A stretch of 64,000 nucleotides of DNA from an uncultured Desulfuromusa sp. (GTDB taxonomy: Bacteria; Desulfobacterota; Desulfuromonadia; Desulfuromonadales; Geopsychrobacteraceae). Below the pieces are notes generated by a model. That model saw nothing but the letters and a program-made list of their open reading frames with translations. It ran no database searches and was not told the DNA's origin. Positions 24,387 to 33,809 of this stretch are shown here, in pieces (the stretch's first letter is position 1; each line of letters starts with the position of its first letter). Location of the stretch: NCBI RefSeq assembly GCF_963675815.1, contig NZ_OY776574.1, positions 1,358,001-1,422,000 of the forward strand. The letters are read 5' to 3'. The translations under genes and the position numbers were made by a program.

Positions 24387-25835
24387 TCAGGATATGACGG
24401 TTTTGTAGCCCTGACCGTTTTTATCGGGAGTAAATTCCAGATAGTTGTGGATACTGTCCAGGCTATCTTCCTGGTAGTGAGAAACATAGAGGAGCTGGCT
24501 GAGATTTTCCCGGGCAATCAGCTCAAGAGCGTTTTTGATCAGTCTCCTTCCCAGGTAATCAAGCCCCTGATAGGGTTCATCCAGAATTAACAGTGTTGGC
24601 TGTTTGACGATAGCCCTTGCAACCAGCAACAAACGTTGCTGTCCGTACTCCAACTTTCTGAAAGAGGTATGGGTAAACGGAGTCATATGCAGAATTGCCA
24701 GCCATTCTTTGGCAATTTCCTGCTCACGTCTCGTGGCCTTTTGGTAAAGACCGATGGAGTCATAAAAGCCGGATAAAATGACTTGCAGGGCGCTGCAATC
24801 AACCCGGTATTGCAGATGCAACGCTGAAGAGACCATGCCGATATGTTTTTTGATCTCCCAGATTGTTTCTCCCGAGCCTCTTTGTTTGCCGAAGATTTGA
24901 ATATCATTGCTGTAGCATTGGGGATGATCGCCGAAAAGCAATCCTAATAAAGTACTCTTCCCGCAGCCGTTAGGCCCTTTAACCTGCCAGTGTTCCCCCT
25001 TGTTGATGCGCCAGTTGACATCGGAAAAAATGATTTTGTCCGTGTAAGCCACCTTGCCGTTTTTTAAGGCAAAAATGGGATTGTCGAATGGAGAACTGTG
25101 GCGATGACGGCGGATCAACTCAAGCATCTGCTCACTCTGTTTTTCAGATTGAGACCTGATCTGAGCAATGACCGGGTGAACATCCCAGGCGGATTTATCC
25201 ATCAGACTGTCCAACCGGCCCTGACCAAAGAGGGCTATTTTTTCTATCCACTCGGGCACCTCTTCTTCACGGGAAACGATGACCAGCATTTGCATGGATT
25301 GAGATAGCTTGGTGAGGTATTGTCCCAAAGATTTTCTGTGTGCCAGATCCAGTCCGGCAAAGGGCTCATCCAATACCAGGAAATCAGGTTGGGTTGCCAG
25401 TGCTCTGGCCAGCATCAAACGTCTGGTTTCACCGCTGGAAAGCACCCTGAAGCCACTGTCCTGCAAGTGGTTCAGGTCGAGTTCCTGCATCAGCTGCAGA
25501 GTGAGATCCTCATCTTCACACTGTTGATAAACAAGGGCGTAAACGGTGCTCCCTGTATCGATGCGGTCCAGAAAATCCGAATCATCATTGGCAATTTCTT
25601 GTTCCAGTAAACGTTGTTGTTCGGCAAGTGAGACTTGCGCAATATGTCCCGAATTCTTCAAAATCCTACCCGAGGACGCGCAGACCTCATCACAGAGGAG
25701 ATCCCCGAGCAATGAGCCGATATCTCCTTCTATGCTGAAGACCCCCCAGGACTGTTGCTTCTCAATCACCCAATTGTCTATGTCAAGGGTAACGCTGGTT
25801 GTGTCTGCTTTCAGGTGTTCAAATTTAATTTTCAT
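24387..25835 (-). CDS. Tandem ABC ATPase, ModF/PhrA-like
   Basis: A 482-residue soluble protein with two ABC domains and no membrane segments, as in E. coli ModF. The second domain is canonical: Walker A GPNGCGKST (about residue 290), signature LEYGQQRLLL and Walker B LLILDEPYQGLD. The first domain keeps the signature LSSGETRRLML and Walker B FLVLDEPFAGLD. At the Walker A position, however, it has FSIEGDIGSLLGDLL, without the GxxGxGKS/T lysine. One ATP site is therefore probably degenerate. It is convergent with the flavin reductase gene. No molybdate transporter genes are adjacent, so the role is unknown. Confidence 0.88.
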   Translation of the reverse strand: MKIKFEHLKADTTSVTLDIDNWVIEKQQSWGVFSIEGDIGSLLGDLLCDEVCASSGRILKNSGHIAQVSLAEQQRLLEQEIANDDSDFLDRIDTGSTVYALVYQQCEDEDLTLQLMQELDLNHLQDSGFRVLSSGETRRLMLARALATQPDFLVLDEPFAGLDLAHRKSLGQYLTKLSQSMQMLVIVSREEEVPEWIEKIALFGQGRLDSLMDKSAWDVHPVIAQIRSQSEKQSEQMLELIRRHRHSSPFDNPIFALKNGKVAYTDKIIFSDVNWRINKGEHWQVKGPNGCGKSTLLGLLFGDHPQCYSNDIQIFGKQRGSGETIWEIKKHIGMVSSALHLQYRVDCSALQVILSGFYDSIGLYQKATRREQEIAKEWLAILHMTPFTHTSFRKLEYGQQRLLLVARAIVKQPTLLILDEPYQGLDYLGRRLIKNALELIARENLSQLLYVSHYQEDSLDSIHNYLEFTPDKNGQGYKTVIS

Positions 25836-25981
25836 ATTTTCGACATGTTTTCATGTTTGGATACAATACCGGTTGCCATATTGGATTGCACGAATGTGAC
25901 AACTTCCATCGTCCTTGTCGTGACGGGTTGATATCTGCTAAACTCGTCCTTTTATTCCTTTGCAGAAACAGGAGTTTTGCC

Positions 25982-26749
25982 ATGTTAAAAATGTTAGTCA
26001 CTTTTTCATTTCTGCTGCTGTCTATACCTGGTTTGACGACGGCAAGTGAAATTAAAATAAGTGATGTTGTCGCTGCACTGGAAACCCCATTCAAAGCTGA
26101 AACCAGAAGATCAGAACAGATTTACGATTTTAGTGCAAATTTTTTTCAGGAATCGCTTATTGCTTCAATCGGACGAACGCAGCGGGGTGAAGGGACGGTC
26201 AGGTTCAAGTTTGATGCGGCAACAGCACAGGGAGAAGCTCCTGCAGCAAAATTCTTCTGGGAATATCGTAAGCCCAGTGTCCAGGAGATCATTTCAGATG
26301 GTTTGACCATGTGGGTTTATATGCCGGAAAATCGTCAGGTCATTGAAAGTGATCTCAGGCAGATCAATGTTCAGCAGGGAGAAAACCCGGTCACTTTTTT
26401 GAGTGGTCTGGGAAATCTGTCACGTGATTTTTCTATTCATTGGGGGGCACCTGAAAAAGTGGAAAGCGGCGATTATCGTTTGTTGTTGAAACCGCTCAAG
26501 GCATCACAGTTGATACAACAAATTGACGTTGTCGTAAGTAAGAAAGCTGTCAATCGTTGGCTGAAAAAGCATAAAACAGGTGATATCTTTCCCCTATTGT
26601 CAACCTTGGTGACTGACGCAAATGGCAATCGTACGGCGATTGAGTTTCGAGATGTACGAGTCAATCTGCAACTTAAGGATGGGATTTTCTCTTTTGAACG
26701 CCCGGAAGGGGTTGAATTGGTGGATCCGGCAGAACAGATGAGTTTTTAA
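25982..26749 (+). CDS. lolA: Outer-membrane lipoprotein carrier protein LolA-like
   Basis: A 255-residue periplasmic protein with signal peptide MLKMLVTFSFLLLSIPGLTT. The LolA fold is seen in FSANFFQESLIASIGRTQRG, KFFWEYRKPSVQEIISDG and MWVYMPENRQVI. LolA ferries lipoproteins from the LolCDE complex to the outer membrane. The ATG at 25982 is preceded by CAGGAG at good spacing. An upstream extension of 43 residues in frame lacks family similarity. It is followed by a strong terminator, so it is likely a single-gene unit. It indicates a Gram-negative envelope. Confidence 0.88.
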   Translation: MLKMLVTFSFLLLSIPGLTTASEIKISDVVAALETPFKAETRRSEQIYDFSANFFQESLIASIGRTQRGEGTVRFKFDAATAQGEAPAAKFFWEYRKPSVQEIISDGLTMWVYMPENRQVIESDLRQINVQQGENPVTFLSGLGNLSRDFSIHWGAPEKVESGDYRLLLKPLKASQLIQQIDVVVSKKAVNRWLKKHKTGDIFPLLSTLVTDANGNRTAIEFRDVRVNLQLKDGIFSFERPEGVELVDPAEQMSF

Positions 26750-26777
26750 CGTACGAAACCCAGGATGTTTTTCTTTT

Positions 26778-26813
26778 AAAACCGTTCCGTTGCTTTTATC
26801 ACGGAACGGTTTT
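26778..26813 (+). terminator. Terminator-type hairpin after lolA
   Basis: A perfect 12-bp stem pairs AAAACCGTTCCG (26778-26789) with CGGAACGGTTTT (26802-26813) around a 12-nt loop, 28 bp after the lolA stop. The A-rich and T-rich flanks make it usable in both directions. Confidence 0.8.
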
Positions 26814-26878
26814 GTGTTATAAGTCTTCGATTCTTTGGGCTTTTTATATAGAGCTGACAAGCGATAAGGAGATCGATT

Positions 26879-27364
26879 ATGCCAAGTTTTGATATTGTGT
26901 CCAAGGTTGACCTTCAAGAAGTCGATAATGCCGTCAATCAGGCGATAAAAGAAGTTTCTCAACGCTATGATTTCAAGGGGACAACCAATGAAATTAAGCT
27001 GGAGCAGGATCACCTGAATATTCTGGCCGCAGATGACTATAAACTGCAGGCGATCAAGGATATTCTGATTGCCAAACTGGTGCGCCGTAAGGTTTCTCCC
27101 AAGTGTTTTCAATACGGCAAAGAAGAAACCGCATCTGCTGGAGCAGTGAGGGTTAAGGCGTCAATCCAGCAAGGTATCAGTAAAGAAAAAGGAAAAGAAA
27201 TTGTCAAATTGATCAAAGAAACAAAACTGAAGGTTCAAGCGCAGATTATGGAAGATCAAGTTCGAGTGACGGGTAAAAAAATTGATGATCTGCAGGAGGT
27301 TATGCAGATGCTTAAAGGTAAAGATCTGGATGTTGAACTCCAGTTTGAGAATATGAGGTCGTAA
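26879..27364 (+). CDS. YajQ family nucleotide-binding protein
   Basis: A 161-residue cytoplasmic protein matching YajQ/DUF520 over its full length (MPSFDIVSKVDLQEVDNAVN, RYDFKGT, KGKEIVKLIKETKLKVQAQI, QVRVTGKKIDDLQEVMQML). Family members bind nucleotides; some bind cyclic di-GMP and act with transcription factors. The ribosome site AAGGAG lies 7 nt before the ATG. The rimO gene follows closely. Confidence 0.95.
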   Translation: MPSFDIVSKVDLQEVDNAVNQAIKEVSQRYDFKGTTNEIKLEQDHLNILAADDYKLQAIKDILIAKLVRRKVSPKCFQYGKEETASAGAVRVKASIQQGISKEKGKEIVKLIKETKLKVQAQIMEDQVRVTGKKIDDLQEVMQMLKGKDLDVELQFENMRS

Positions 27365-27403
27365 AAAAGCAGTCAAATGACCAACCTGAGGAAACTAAAA
27401 TAC

Positions 27404-28744
27404 GTGAATAAATTAAAAGTCAGTCTGGTCAGCCTTGGCTGTCCTAAAAACCTGGTGGATTCAGAGGTTATGCTGGGTCATTTACCCTCGGACCGCTATG
27501 AGATTATTCTAGATGAAAGTCAGGCGGACATTATCATTGTCAATACTTGCGCGTTCATCAATGATGCCAAAGAGGAGTCGGTTGATACGATTCTTGAGGT
27601 CAGTGACTATAAAGAGCAGGGTCATTGTCAATTATTGGTGGTTGCAGGTTGTTTGCCACAGCGCTATCAGGAGGTTTTAAAGGATCAGCTGCCTGAAGTT
27701 GATCTGTTTATCGGGACCTCTGAAGGGCCGCTGATTGTTGAATTGATAGAACAACAGCTGCAGAGTAAGACTCCTGGTGAGGTGGTTGGTTCGCCTGATT
27801 ATTTGTATGATCACCGCACCCCAAGGGTGAATTCATCTCCAACTTACAGCAGTTATGTCAAAATTGCCGAAGGCTGTTCCAACCACTGTTCCTATTGCAT
27901 CATTCCACAATTGCGAGGAAAGTTGCGCTCACGCAGTATTGCTTCGGTGGTCGAGGAAACGCAAAATCTGGCCGCTCAAGGGGTAACGGAAATTATCTTG
28001 ATTGCACAGGATATTACCGACTACGGTGCCGATCGCAACGATGGTGCCTCCCTGGTCAAGCTGCTTAAAGAGCTGGTCAAGGTGGATAAAGTTATCTGGA
28101 TTCGCCTTCTTTATGCTTATCCCGATGGTGTTTCTGATGAGTTAATTGAACTTATCGCCACGGAAGAAAAAATTTGTAAATATCTGGATTTGCCGCTGCA
28201 ACATATTGATGATCATCTTCTGACGCAGATGAATCGACATCTTGACGAGGCCCAAACCCGTGAGCTGGTGCAGCGATTACGGGATAAAATTCCGGATTTG
28301 ACTCTGAGAACTTCTTTTATTGTCGGTTTTCCAGGCGAAACCAATGAACAGTTTAATAAACTTCTGAAATTTGTTGAAGAAGGCCATTTTGAACGTGTTG
28401 GCGTTTTTCGTTATTCTCGAGAAGAAGGGACCGCGGCGGCAAAGTTTCCCGAACAGGTGCCGGCACGAACCAAAAAAAGTCGTTTAAATAAGCTGATGAA
28501 AGCGCAAGCGCGGGTCTCTTTTAGTAAAAACCGCTCACTGGTGGGGAGCACAGAGTTGGTCCTGGTTGAAGGATACAGCGATGAGACCGACTTGTTGCTC
28601 AAAGGGCGTAGTGCAAGGCAGGCTCCCGAAATAGATGGCCAGTTTCTGATAACTTCCGGAGTTGCCGATGTTGGTGAATATGTGCAACTGAAGATTACTG
28701 ATTCATCCGAATATGATCTGATCGGTGAGATGGTAGAGGATTAA
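27404..28744 (+). CDS. rimO: Ribosomal protein S12 methylthiotransferase RimO
   Basis: A 446-residue radical-SAM enzyme that methylthiolates Asp of ribosomal protein S12. The N-terminal MTTase domain supplies cysteines in SLGCPKNLVDSE, VNTCAFI and VAGCLPQRY for one 4Fe-4S cluster. The radical SAM motif is CSNHCSYC. ELILIAQDIT-like and PLQHID segments are typical of RimO, and the C-terminal 65 residues form a TRAM domain. The GTG at 27404 is chosen because TGAGGAA lies 10 nt upstream and the next residues (NKLKVSLVSLGCPKN) match usual starts. The ATG at 27377 has no ribosome site. Confidence 0.94.
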   Translation: MNKLKVSLVSLGCPKNLVDSEVMLGHLPSDRYEIILDESQADIIIVNTCAFINDAKEESVDTILEVSDYKEQGHCQLLVVAGCLPQRYQEVLKDQLPEVDLFIGTSEGPLIVELIEQQLQSKTPGEVVGSPDYLYDHRTPRVNSSPTYSSYVKIAEGCSNHCSYCIIPQLRGKLRSRSIASVVEETQNLAAQGVTEIILIAQDITDYGADRNDGASLVKLLKELVKVDKVIWIRLLYAYPDGVSDELIELIATEEKICKYLDLPLQHIDDHLLTQMNRHLDEAQTRELVQRLRDKIPDLTLRTSFIVGFPGETNEQFNKLLKFVEEGHFERVGVFRYSREEGTAAAKFPEQVPARTKKSRLNKLMKAQARVSFSKNRSLVGSTELVLVEGYSDETDLLLKGRSARQAPEIDGQFLITSGVADVGEYVQLKITDSSEYDLIGEMVED

Positions 28745-28797
28745 GTGGGCATCATCAGTCATCCTTTTTTCGCTGATGTGTTGGTCGTCATGGTCCC

Positions 28798-29193
28798 ATG
28801 AAGATTTTTGCCTGGACGAAACATCTGACCCCTTTTGATTGTAAATTGGTGGGGGTTGTGGCCGTTCTCGTTTGCCTGTCTTTTTCATTATTGTTGTACC
28901 GGAGTTCCGGCGCTCGGGTGGTTGTCAGTTCCGGAGATCGGGTTGTTTTTGTTGCCCCTCTGGATAAGGATCAGCGGGTCGAGTTGGAAGGTCCTCTCGG
29001 GGTAACCGTTTTACAAATTGAAAATGGTGCGGCGCGGATTATCAGTTCTCCCTGTGCCCATAAAGTGTGTATCCGTATGGGGGAGGCGCGCCATAGCGGG
29101 GATCTGCTCGCTTGTGTGCCAAATGATCTGGTGGTGAGTATTGAAGGAGACAGCACCGGGGAAGATGGAGAGTATGACTTCATCCGCCGTTGA
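28798..29193 (+). CDS. NusG domain II-containing membrane-anchored protein
   Basis: A 131-residue protein with one N-terminal hydrophobic helix (LVGVVAVLVCLSFSLLLY). A beta-rich NusG_II domain follows, containing the typical SSPCAHKVCIRMG and LLACVPNDLVVSI motifs. It is commonly paired with a Gx transporter family (HepI-like) gene, as here, where the next gene starts inside it. The role is not established; the pair is often found near FMN/ApbE-type or quinone genes in other anaerobes. Confidence 0.85.
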   Translation: MKIFAWTKHLTPFDCKLVGVVAVLVCLSFSLLLYRSSGARVVVSSGDRVVFVAPLDKDQRVELEGPLGVTVLQIENGAARIISSPCAHKVCIRMGEARHSGDLLACVPNDLVVSIEGDSTGEDGEYDFIRR

Positions 29194-29755
29194 CTCTCAG
29201 GATTTGGAACAGGTTCGGCGCCGGGTTTTTCTGGCTCTTTTTGTTGCTTTGGCTGTTGCTCTCCATACTGTCGAAGTTTTGTTACCGAATCCGCTGCCCT
29301 GGTTCCGGATCGGCCTGGCCAATATTCTTGCCCTGGCTGCTTTGTTCAGTTATGGCATCCAGGCTCTCTGGATTGTCAGTATCTCGCGTATTTTAATCGG
29401 TAGTCTTCTGCTTGGAAGTCTGTTCTCTCCCGGTTTTTTATTGTCTCTGGGGGGAGGTCTTTTCGCCAACAGTATCATGAGTCTGAGTTATAAACTTTGG
29501 CAGGGCAGAATCGGCCCCATAGGTGTTTCCGTCCTTGGCGCGTTAGGGCATGTCACCGGGCAGTTGCTGGTTGCCTGGTTGGTGGTGATTCGCCATCCTT
29601 CTATTTGGATGTTGCTGCCGTTCTTCCTGCTCTTTGCTTTGATAAGTGGTATTATTAATGGGCTGGCTGCTGATTATTTGCTAACCTCACTCTATAAACA
29701 CCCTGCTTTTTTTAAATTGAAAGCGTCTCAGGCGGAAGCAGAGGAACACACTTAA
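29174..29755 (+). CDS. Gx transporter family protein (heptaprenyl diphosphate synthase component I-like)
   Basis: A 193-residue integral membrane protein with about five hydrophobic segments. HTVEVLLPNPLPWFRIGLAN at the start and the glycine-rich LLSLGGGLFANSIMSL are typical of the HepI/Gx family. The start at 29174 overlaps the upstream gene by 20 bp and has GGGGAAG upstream; 29165 is also possible. Despite the family name it probably acts as an ECF-like substrate-binding membrane component. Coupling with the NusG_II protein suggests a joint function. Confidence 0.82.
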   Translation: MTSSAVDSQDLEQVRRRVFLALFVALAVALHTVEVLLPNPLPWFRIGLANILALAALFSYGIQALWIVSISRILIGSLLLGSLFSPGFLLSLGGGLFANSIMSLSYKLWQGRIGPIGVSVLGALGHVTGQLLVAWLVVIRHPSIWMLLPFFLLFALISGIINGLAADYLLTSLYKHPAFFKLKASQAEAEEHT

Positions 29756-29784
29756 ATCATGAACCTATGCCTCTTGGAGGGAAA

Positions 29785-30780
29785 ATGAAAGTTATCTTAC
29801 CGGTTGCAGGAAAAGGAACACGTCTACGTCCCCACACCCACACAAAAGCGAAATCACTGGTTAATGTTGCCGGGAAAACTGTCCTGGCCCATATTATCGA
29901 ACGGCTACAAACAGTTGATGTTGAAGAATACATCTTCATTACCGATGATAATGGTCAGCAGATCAGTGATTTTATGGCGCAGAAATTTCCTGACTTGAAA
30001 TGTAGTTATTATGTTCAGCATGACCGTTTGGGTCCTGCCCATGCGGTTGCTCTGGGCGCGCCATCAGTGCAAGCAGGCGATGATCTGCTGGTGGTCTTTA
30101 ATGATACGATTTTTGTCACGGATCTTGCGCAAATTAAAGGTCTTTGCAGCGATGCAGATGGTTTGATTTATTCGAAAGAAGTTGAAGATTATCAGCGCTT
30201 CGGCGTCAATGTTCTGGATGGGGACATGATTGTCGACATGGTGGAAAAACCTGATACGCCAATTTCACGTCTGGCCCAGGTAGGCCTGTACTATCTCAAA
30301 GACGGGGCCGGTTTCATTGAGGCGATTGAAGCAACAATTGCAGCCGGTGAAACCGTCAAGGGTGAATATTATCTCCCTTCGGTTTTTATGCGGATGATCG
30401 AAAATGGTTTTAAATTCAAAGCGCCGGAAATCGATGCCTGGCTGGATTGCGGCAAACCGGAAACCCTGCTTGAGACCAACCGGTTTCTCCTTGCAGGTCG
30501 GCATCATGTCCATGGCGACGTTCAGGAGAGTGTGTTGATTGAACCGGTTCATGTGGAAGAAGGTGCTGTGATCAGAAATTCCATCATCGGCCCGAATGTT
30601 TCTATTGCTGCCGGGAGCGAGATTGAAAATAGTGTTATCAGTGACTCAATCATCAATACAGACAATATCGTCAAATGTTTGATTCTCGATCATTCTTTAC
30701 TGGGAGATTCGGTGAGTTTGATAGGTTCTCCTCGACGGATGAACATTGGTGATCACTCGCATATTGTGATGGATCAGTGA
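29785..30780 (+). CDS. Sugar nucleotidyltransferase (RmlA/GlmU-like) with beta-helix tail
   Basis: A 331-residue cytoplasmic enzyme. Residues 1-235 are the NTP transferase fold with signature LPVAGKGTRLRPHTHTKAKS and the divalent-metal-type VFNDTIF. The last 85 residues form hexapeptide-like left-handed beta-helix repeats (GAVIRNSIIGPNVSIAAGSE). It should activate a sugar-1-phosphate to an NDP-sugar; the exact sugar cannot be told. TTGGAGGG precedes the ATG at 29785. Its neighbours have no other sugar genes. Confidence 0.9.
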   Translation: MKVILPVAGKGTRLRPHTHTKAKSLVNVAGKTVLAHIIERLQTVDVEEYIFITDDNGQQISDFMAQKFPDLKCSYYVQHDRLGPAHAVALGAPSVQAGDDLLVVFNDTIFVTDLAQIKGLCSDADGLIYSKEVEDYQRFGVNVLDGDMIVDMVEKPDTPISRLAQVGLYYLKDGAGFIEAIEATIAAGETVKGEYYLPSVFMRMIENGFKFKAPEIDAWLDCGKPETLLETNRFLLAGRHHVHGDVQESVLIEPVHVEEGAVIRNSIIGPNVSIAAGSEIENSVISDSIINTDNIVKCLILDHSLLGDSVSLIGSPRRMNIGDHSHIVMDQ

Positions 30781-30813
30781 TAGTGCATACTTTTTTTGTG
30801 GAAACATGAAAAG

Positions 30814-32406
30814 ATGAATTACCAACAATACCTTCCTTATATCATTCCCCCGTTGCTCGGAGCATTAATTGGCTATGTCACCAATTATATAGCGATTCGT
30901 ATGTTGTTTCGACCTTTGCGAGCCTGGCGTATCCTGGGGATCAGAGTGCCGCTTACCCCCGGAATTATCCCGGCTAAACGGGGTGAGCTTGCGGTCAAAA
31001 TGGGGGAGATGGTTGGCGCGCATCTGCTCACCGCTGATGATGTCGGACGCGCTTTTGCAAAAGATTCGATTCAACGGGAACTGCGCCTGACCGTAACGGA
31101 TAAACTGGGTTCTTTTCTGGATCGGGAGCTAGGCACCGTAGAATCACTGATTCCGAAACACTTACGACCCAGGTTTCGTGAAATAGTCAGCATTTTTCAG
31201 GTGAAACTTGCCAAATTGATTTTTGCCTATCTACAAAGCGAATCCTTTGAGCAGAAGCTGAGAGATTATCTGCAGAAACAATCGGATCAATTCCTGGCAC
31301 GGGATCTCGCCAGTTTTTTAACCCCGGAACACTATCAGGCAGCACAGAATCATTTCTCTTCGAAATACAGCGCCTTTTTTCAATCACCAAAAACAGCTGC
31401 AATGGTTGGAGACTATGTTGATCGTAAAACCGGACAATTGCTGGCGACGGATCTGCCGTTACGTAAATTGCTCCCAGAGGATCTGGTGGAACTGGTTCTG
31501 ACCCAGTTGGAAAAAGAGCTTCCGCCGTTGGCGGAAAAATTTGGTGGTATGCTTTATGATCCGACATTTCGGGCCCGGTTGGTGAAAAAAGGGAAGCAGG
31601 CGATTGATTCTTTCCTCGATTCTCTCGGGGGATTGGCCGGACTGCTCAGCGGTTTTATGGATCTGGAAAAAATTTATGACAAGATTCCCCAGTTTCTGGA
31701 CAAGGCCGGCGATGAAATCGCTGACTGGTTAAAAGAAGAACGGACTCAGCAGCAATTAGCTCAACTATTGCGTGAACGTGCTGACAGTCTGTTGGATCGT
31801 TCCTTGGCGAGCTATGTCGAGAAGATGCCTTACGAGAAAATCGAAGGGGTGCGTCAGTTTATTAAAGATCAGGTTATTGGCACTGTGCAGTCTCACAAAA
31901 CCGTTGATACTGCTCTTATTTTGACGGAAAGTGCCGTTGATCGCCTCAAAGACAAACCGTTTGCCGAGCTACTCAATCGTGTTCTGCCGGAAAACGGGGT
32001 GGATCGTGGCCGTGAACGCGTCGCTGACAAATTGCTGGAGTTGATCCGTTCACCTCAGGCGCAAGCAGCGTTGGAAACAGTGCTGATAGAGCAGAGTAAC
32101 CAATGGCTTTATCAGAAACATCTCGGGTTGTTGTCTGCCCGATTACCCGGGGATTTACGCCTGGAACTTGAAGTCGGGGTCTGCCAGTTGGTTGAAGAGA
32201 TGTTAAAAAAAGAAGCTCCCCGGCTTGTAGATACTCTCAATGTTCATCGGATGGTGGAAGAAAAGGTGAACAGTCTCGATTTGTTACAGGTAGAAGATCT
32301 GCTCATGGGGGTGATGAAAGAACAGTTTAAATATATTAACCTGTTTGGTGCCCTGCTGGGTTTTCTGATCGGGTTTATTAATATCCTGGCTTTTCAGCTG
32401 ATGTAG
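30814..32406 (+). CDS. DUF445 family membrane protein
   Basis: A 530-residue protein with hydrophobic helices at both ends (IIPPLLGALIGYVTNYIAIR; INLFGALLGFLIGFINILAF) and a long soluble helical middle, the layout of DUF445/YheB-type proteins. The motif PLTPGIIPAKRGELAVKMGE is conserved in the family. The function is unknown. A possible TTG start 18 bp upstream is less likely than ATG 30814. It seems to form an operon with the DUF815 ATPase and msrA. Confidence 0.9.
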   Translation: MNYQQYLPYIIPPLLGALIGYVTNYIAIRMLFRPLRAWRILGIRVPLTPGIIPAKRGELAVKMGEMVGAHLLTADDVGRAFAKDSIQRELRLTVTDKLGSFLDRELGTVESLIPKHLRPRFREIVSIFQVKLAKLIFAYLQSESFEQKLRDYLQKQSDQFLARDLASFLTPEHYQAAQNHFSSKYSAFFQSPKTAAMVGDYVDRKTGQLLATDLPLRKLLPEDLVELVLTQLEKELPPLAEKFGGMLYDPTFRARLVKKGKQAIDSFLDSLGGLAGLLSGFMDLEKIYDKIPQFLDKAGDEIADWLKEERTQQQLAQLLRERADSLLDRSLASYVEKMPYEKIEGVRQFIKDQVIGTVQSHKTVDTALILTESAVDRLKDKPFAELLNRVLPENGVDRGRERVADKLLELIRSPQAQAALETVLIEQSNQWLYQKHLGLLSARLPGDLRLELEVGVCQLVEEMLKKEAPRLVDTLNVHRMVEEKVNSLDLLQVEDLLMGVMKEQFKYINLFGALLGFLIGFINILAFQLM

Positions 32407-32438
32407 GACCACCATGATCCAGATTCAAGGGGTGAGCC

Positions 32439-33326
32439 GTGTTGAATGATGAAAACCTGAAAGCTCAGTTGCAAAGGGTGCTGGCTTCGGTTGAGCAACT
32501 TCTGCCGAAAGTTGTCGATACGATTGACTGGAGTCAGAGTTGGGCCGCAAATTGGCGCAGATATTCTTTTGCCGGTTATCTGGAAGCGATTAATGATCTG
32601 GATCCGGTGACCCTGGACGATTTACTTGGCATTGATAAACAGAAGCAGATTCTGGAAGATAATACCCGGCAGTTTGTGCGGGGCTTCCCCGCGAATAATG
32701 TTCTGCTCTGGGGAACTCGTGGGACAGGTAAGTCGACACTGGTTCGGGCATTGTTAAATGCATACGGAGAAAAAGGGTTGCGGGTTATTCAGGTTGATAA
32801 GGATGATCTTGTCAATCTCGCTGATATCTTTGCCGCAATTAAAGGGGCACCATACCGTTTTATTATCCTTTGTGATGATCTCTCTTTTGAACCCGGGGAA
32901 TCCAGTTATAAAGTTCTCAAGAGCGCTCTGGATGGGGCCGTTTATGCCGCTCCGGAGCATGTTCGTTTTTACGTGACTTCGAATCGACGCCATTTACTTC
33001 CCGAATATGAAACTGATAACCTGGGATTCAAAATGGTCAATAATGAACTTCATGCCGGTGAAGGTGTTGAAGAGAAGACTTCCTTGTCTGATCGATTTGG
33101 TCTGTGGGTGCCGTTCCATATTTTCAGTCAGGACCAATATCTGGAATTAGTCGGTCAATTGGTCAAAAAACATTCCCTTGAGTATCAACTGAACCTGAAT
33201 CTGGATGAAGAATTGTTTCATGCCGCGTTGAAATGGTCCCATGAAAAAAGTAAACGGTGTGGTAGAACTGCGCTGCAATTTTCCCGCTACTGGGTTGGAC
33301 AACAGCTTTTAAAACAGAGGAAATAA
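32439..33326 (+). CDS. DUF815 family AAA-type ATPase
   Basis: A 295-residue cytoplasmic ATPase. P-loop VLLWGTRGTGKSTLVRALL is near residue 90, Walker B IILCDDLSFE near 145, and sensor-like VRFYVTSNRRHLLPE near 180. This matches DUF815 (PF05673) proteins, whose role is unclear. The GTG start has AGGGGTGA upstream. The stop overlaps the msrA start by one base, so they are probably co-translated. Confidence 0.92.
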   Translation: MLNDENLKAQLQRVLASVEQLLPKVVDTIDWSQSWAANWRRYSFAGYLEAINDLDPVTLDDLLGIDKQKQILEDNTRQFVRGFPANNVLLWGTRGTGKSTLVRALLNAYGEKGLRVIQVDKDDLVNLADIFAAIKGAPYRFIILCDDLSFEPGESSYKVLKSALDGAVYAAPEHVRFYVTSNRRHLLPEYETDNLGFKMVNNELHAGEGVEEKTSLSDRFGLWVPFHIFSQDQYLELVGQLVKKHSLEYQLNLNLDEELFHAALKWSHEKSKRCGRTALQFSRYWVGQQLLKQRK

Positions 33327-33793
33327 TGGAAAGAGCGACGTTTGCAGGAGGATGCTTCTGGGGAGTGGAAGAGGCGTTCCGGGTTTTAGATGGGGTGATT
33401 GAAACCACAGTAGGCTACATGGGAGGAATCACGGAAGAGCCCACTTACAAAATGGTCTGTACGGGGGGGACAGGGCATGCCGAAGTGGTCGATATCAGGT
33501 TTGATCCGGAAGTGATAAGTTATCCTCAGCTCATTGAATATTTCTGGACCCAGCACAATCCAACCAGTTTGAATTTTCAGGGAGTGGACAAAGGGACGCA
33601 ATATCGCAGCGCCATTTTTTATCACAGCGATGAACAGCGCCGGCAGGCGGAAGAGTCAAAAAGAATTCTTGATGCCTCCGGGAGATATAAAATGCCCGTG
33701 GTGACCGAAATTACTCAGGCGGGTCCATTCTGGCGAGCAGAAGAATACCACCAGCAATATTTAAAGAAACAAAAACCGGATTTTATGCTGTAA
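33326..33793 (+). CDS. msrA: Peptide methionine sulfoxide reductase MsrA
   Basis: A 155-residue enzyme that reduces methionine-S-sulfoxide in proteins. The catalytic Cys is in AGGCFWGVEEAF (residue 10), with GYMGG and GTGHAEVVDIRFDP following, and the conserved HNPTSLNFQGVDKGTQYRS. It lacks an MsrB domain. The short C-terminus (QYLKKQKPDFML) contains no recycling cysteines, so it probably relies on an external reductant. A TAATG overlap links it to the DUF815 gene. Confidence 0.95.
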   Translation: MERATFAGGCFWGVEEAFRVLDGVIETTVGYMGGITEEPTYKMVCTGGTGHAEVVDIRFDPEVISYPQLIEYFWTQHNPTSLNFQGVDKGTQYRSAIFYHSDEQRRQAEESKRILDASGRYKMPVVTEITQAGPFWRAEEYHQQYLKKQKPDFML

Positions 33794-33809
33794 CCTTGGA
33801 GATAAACAG

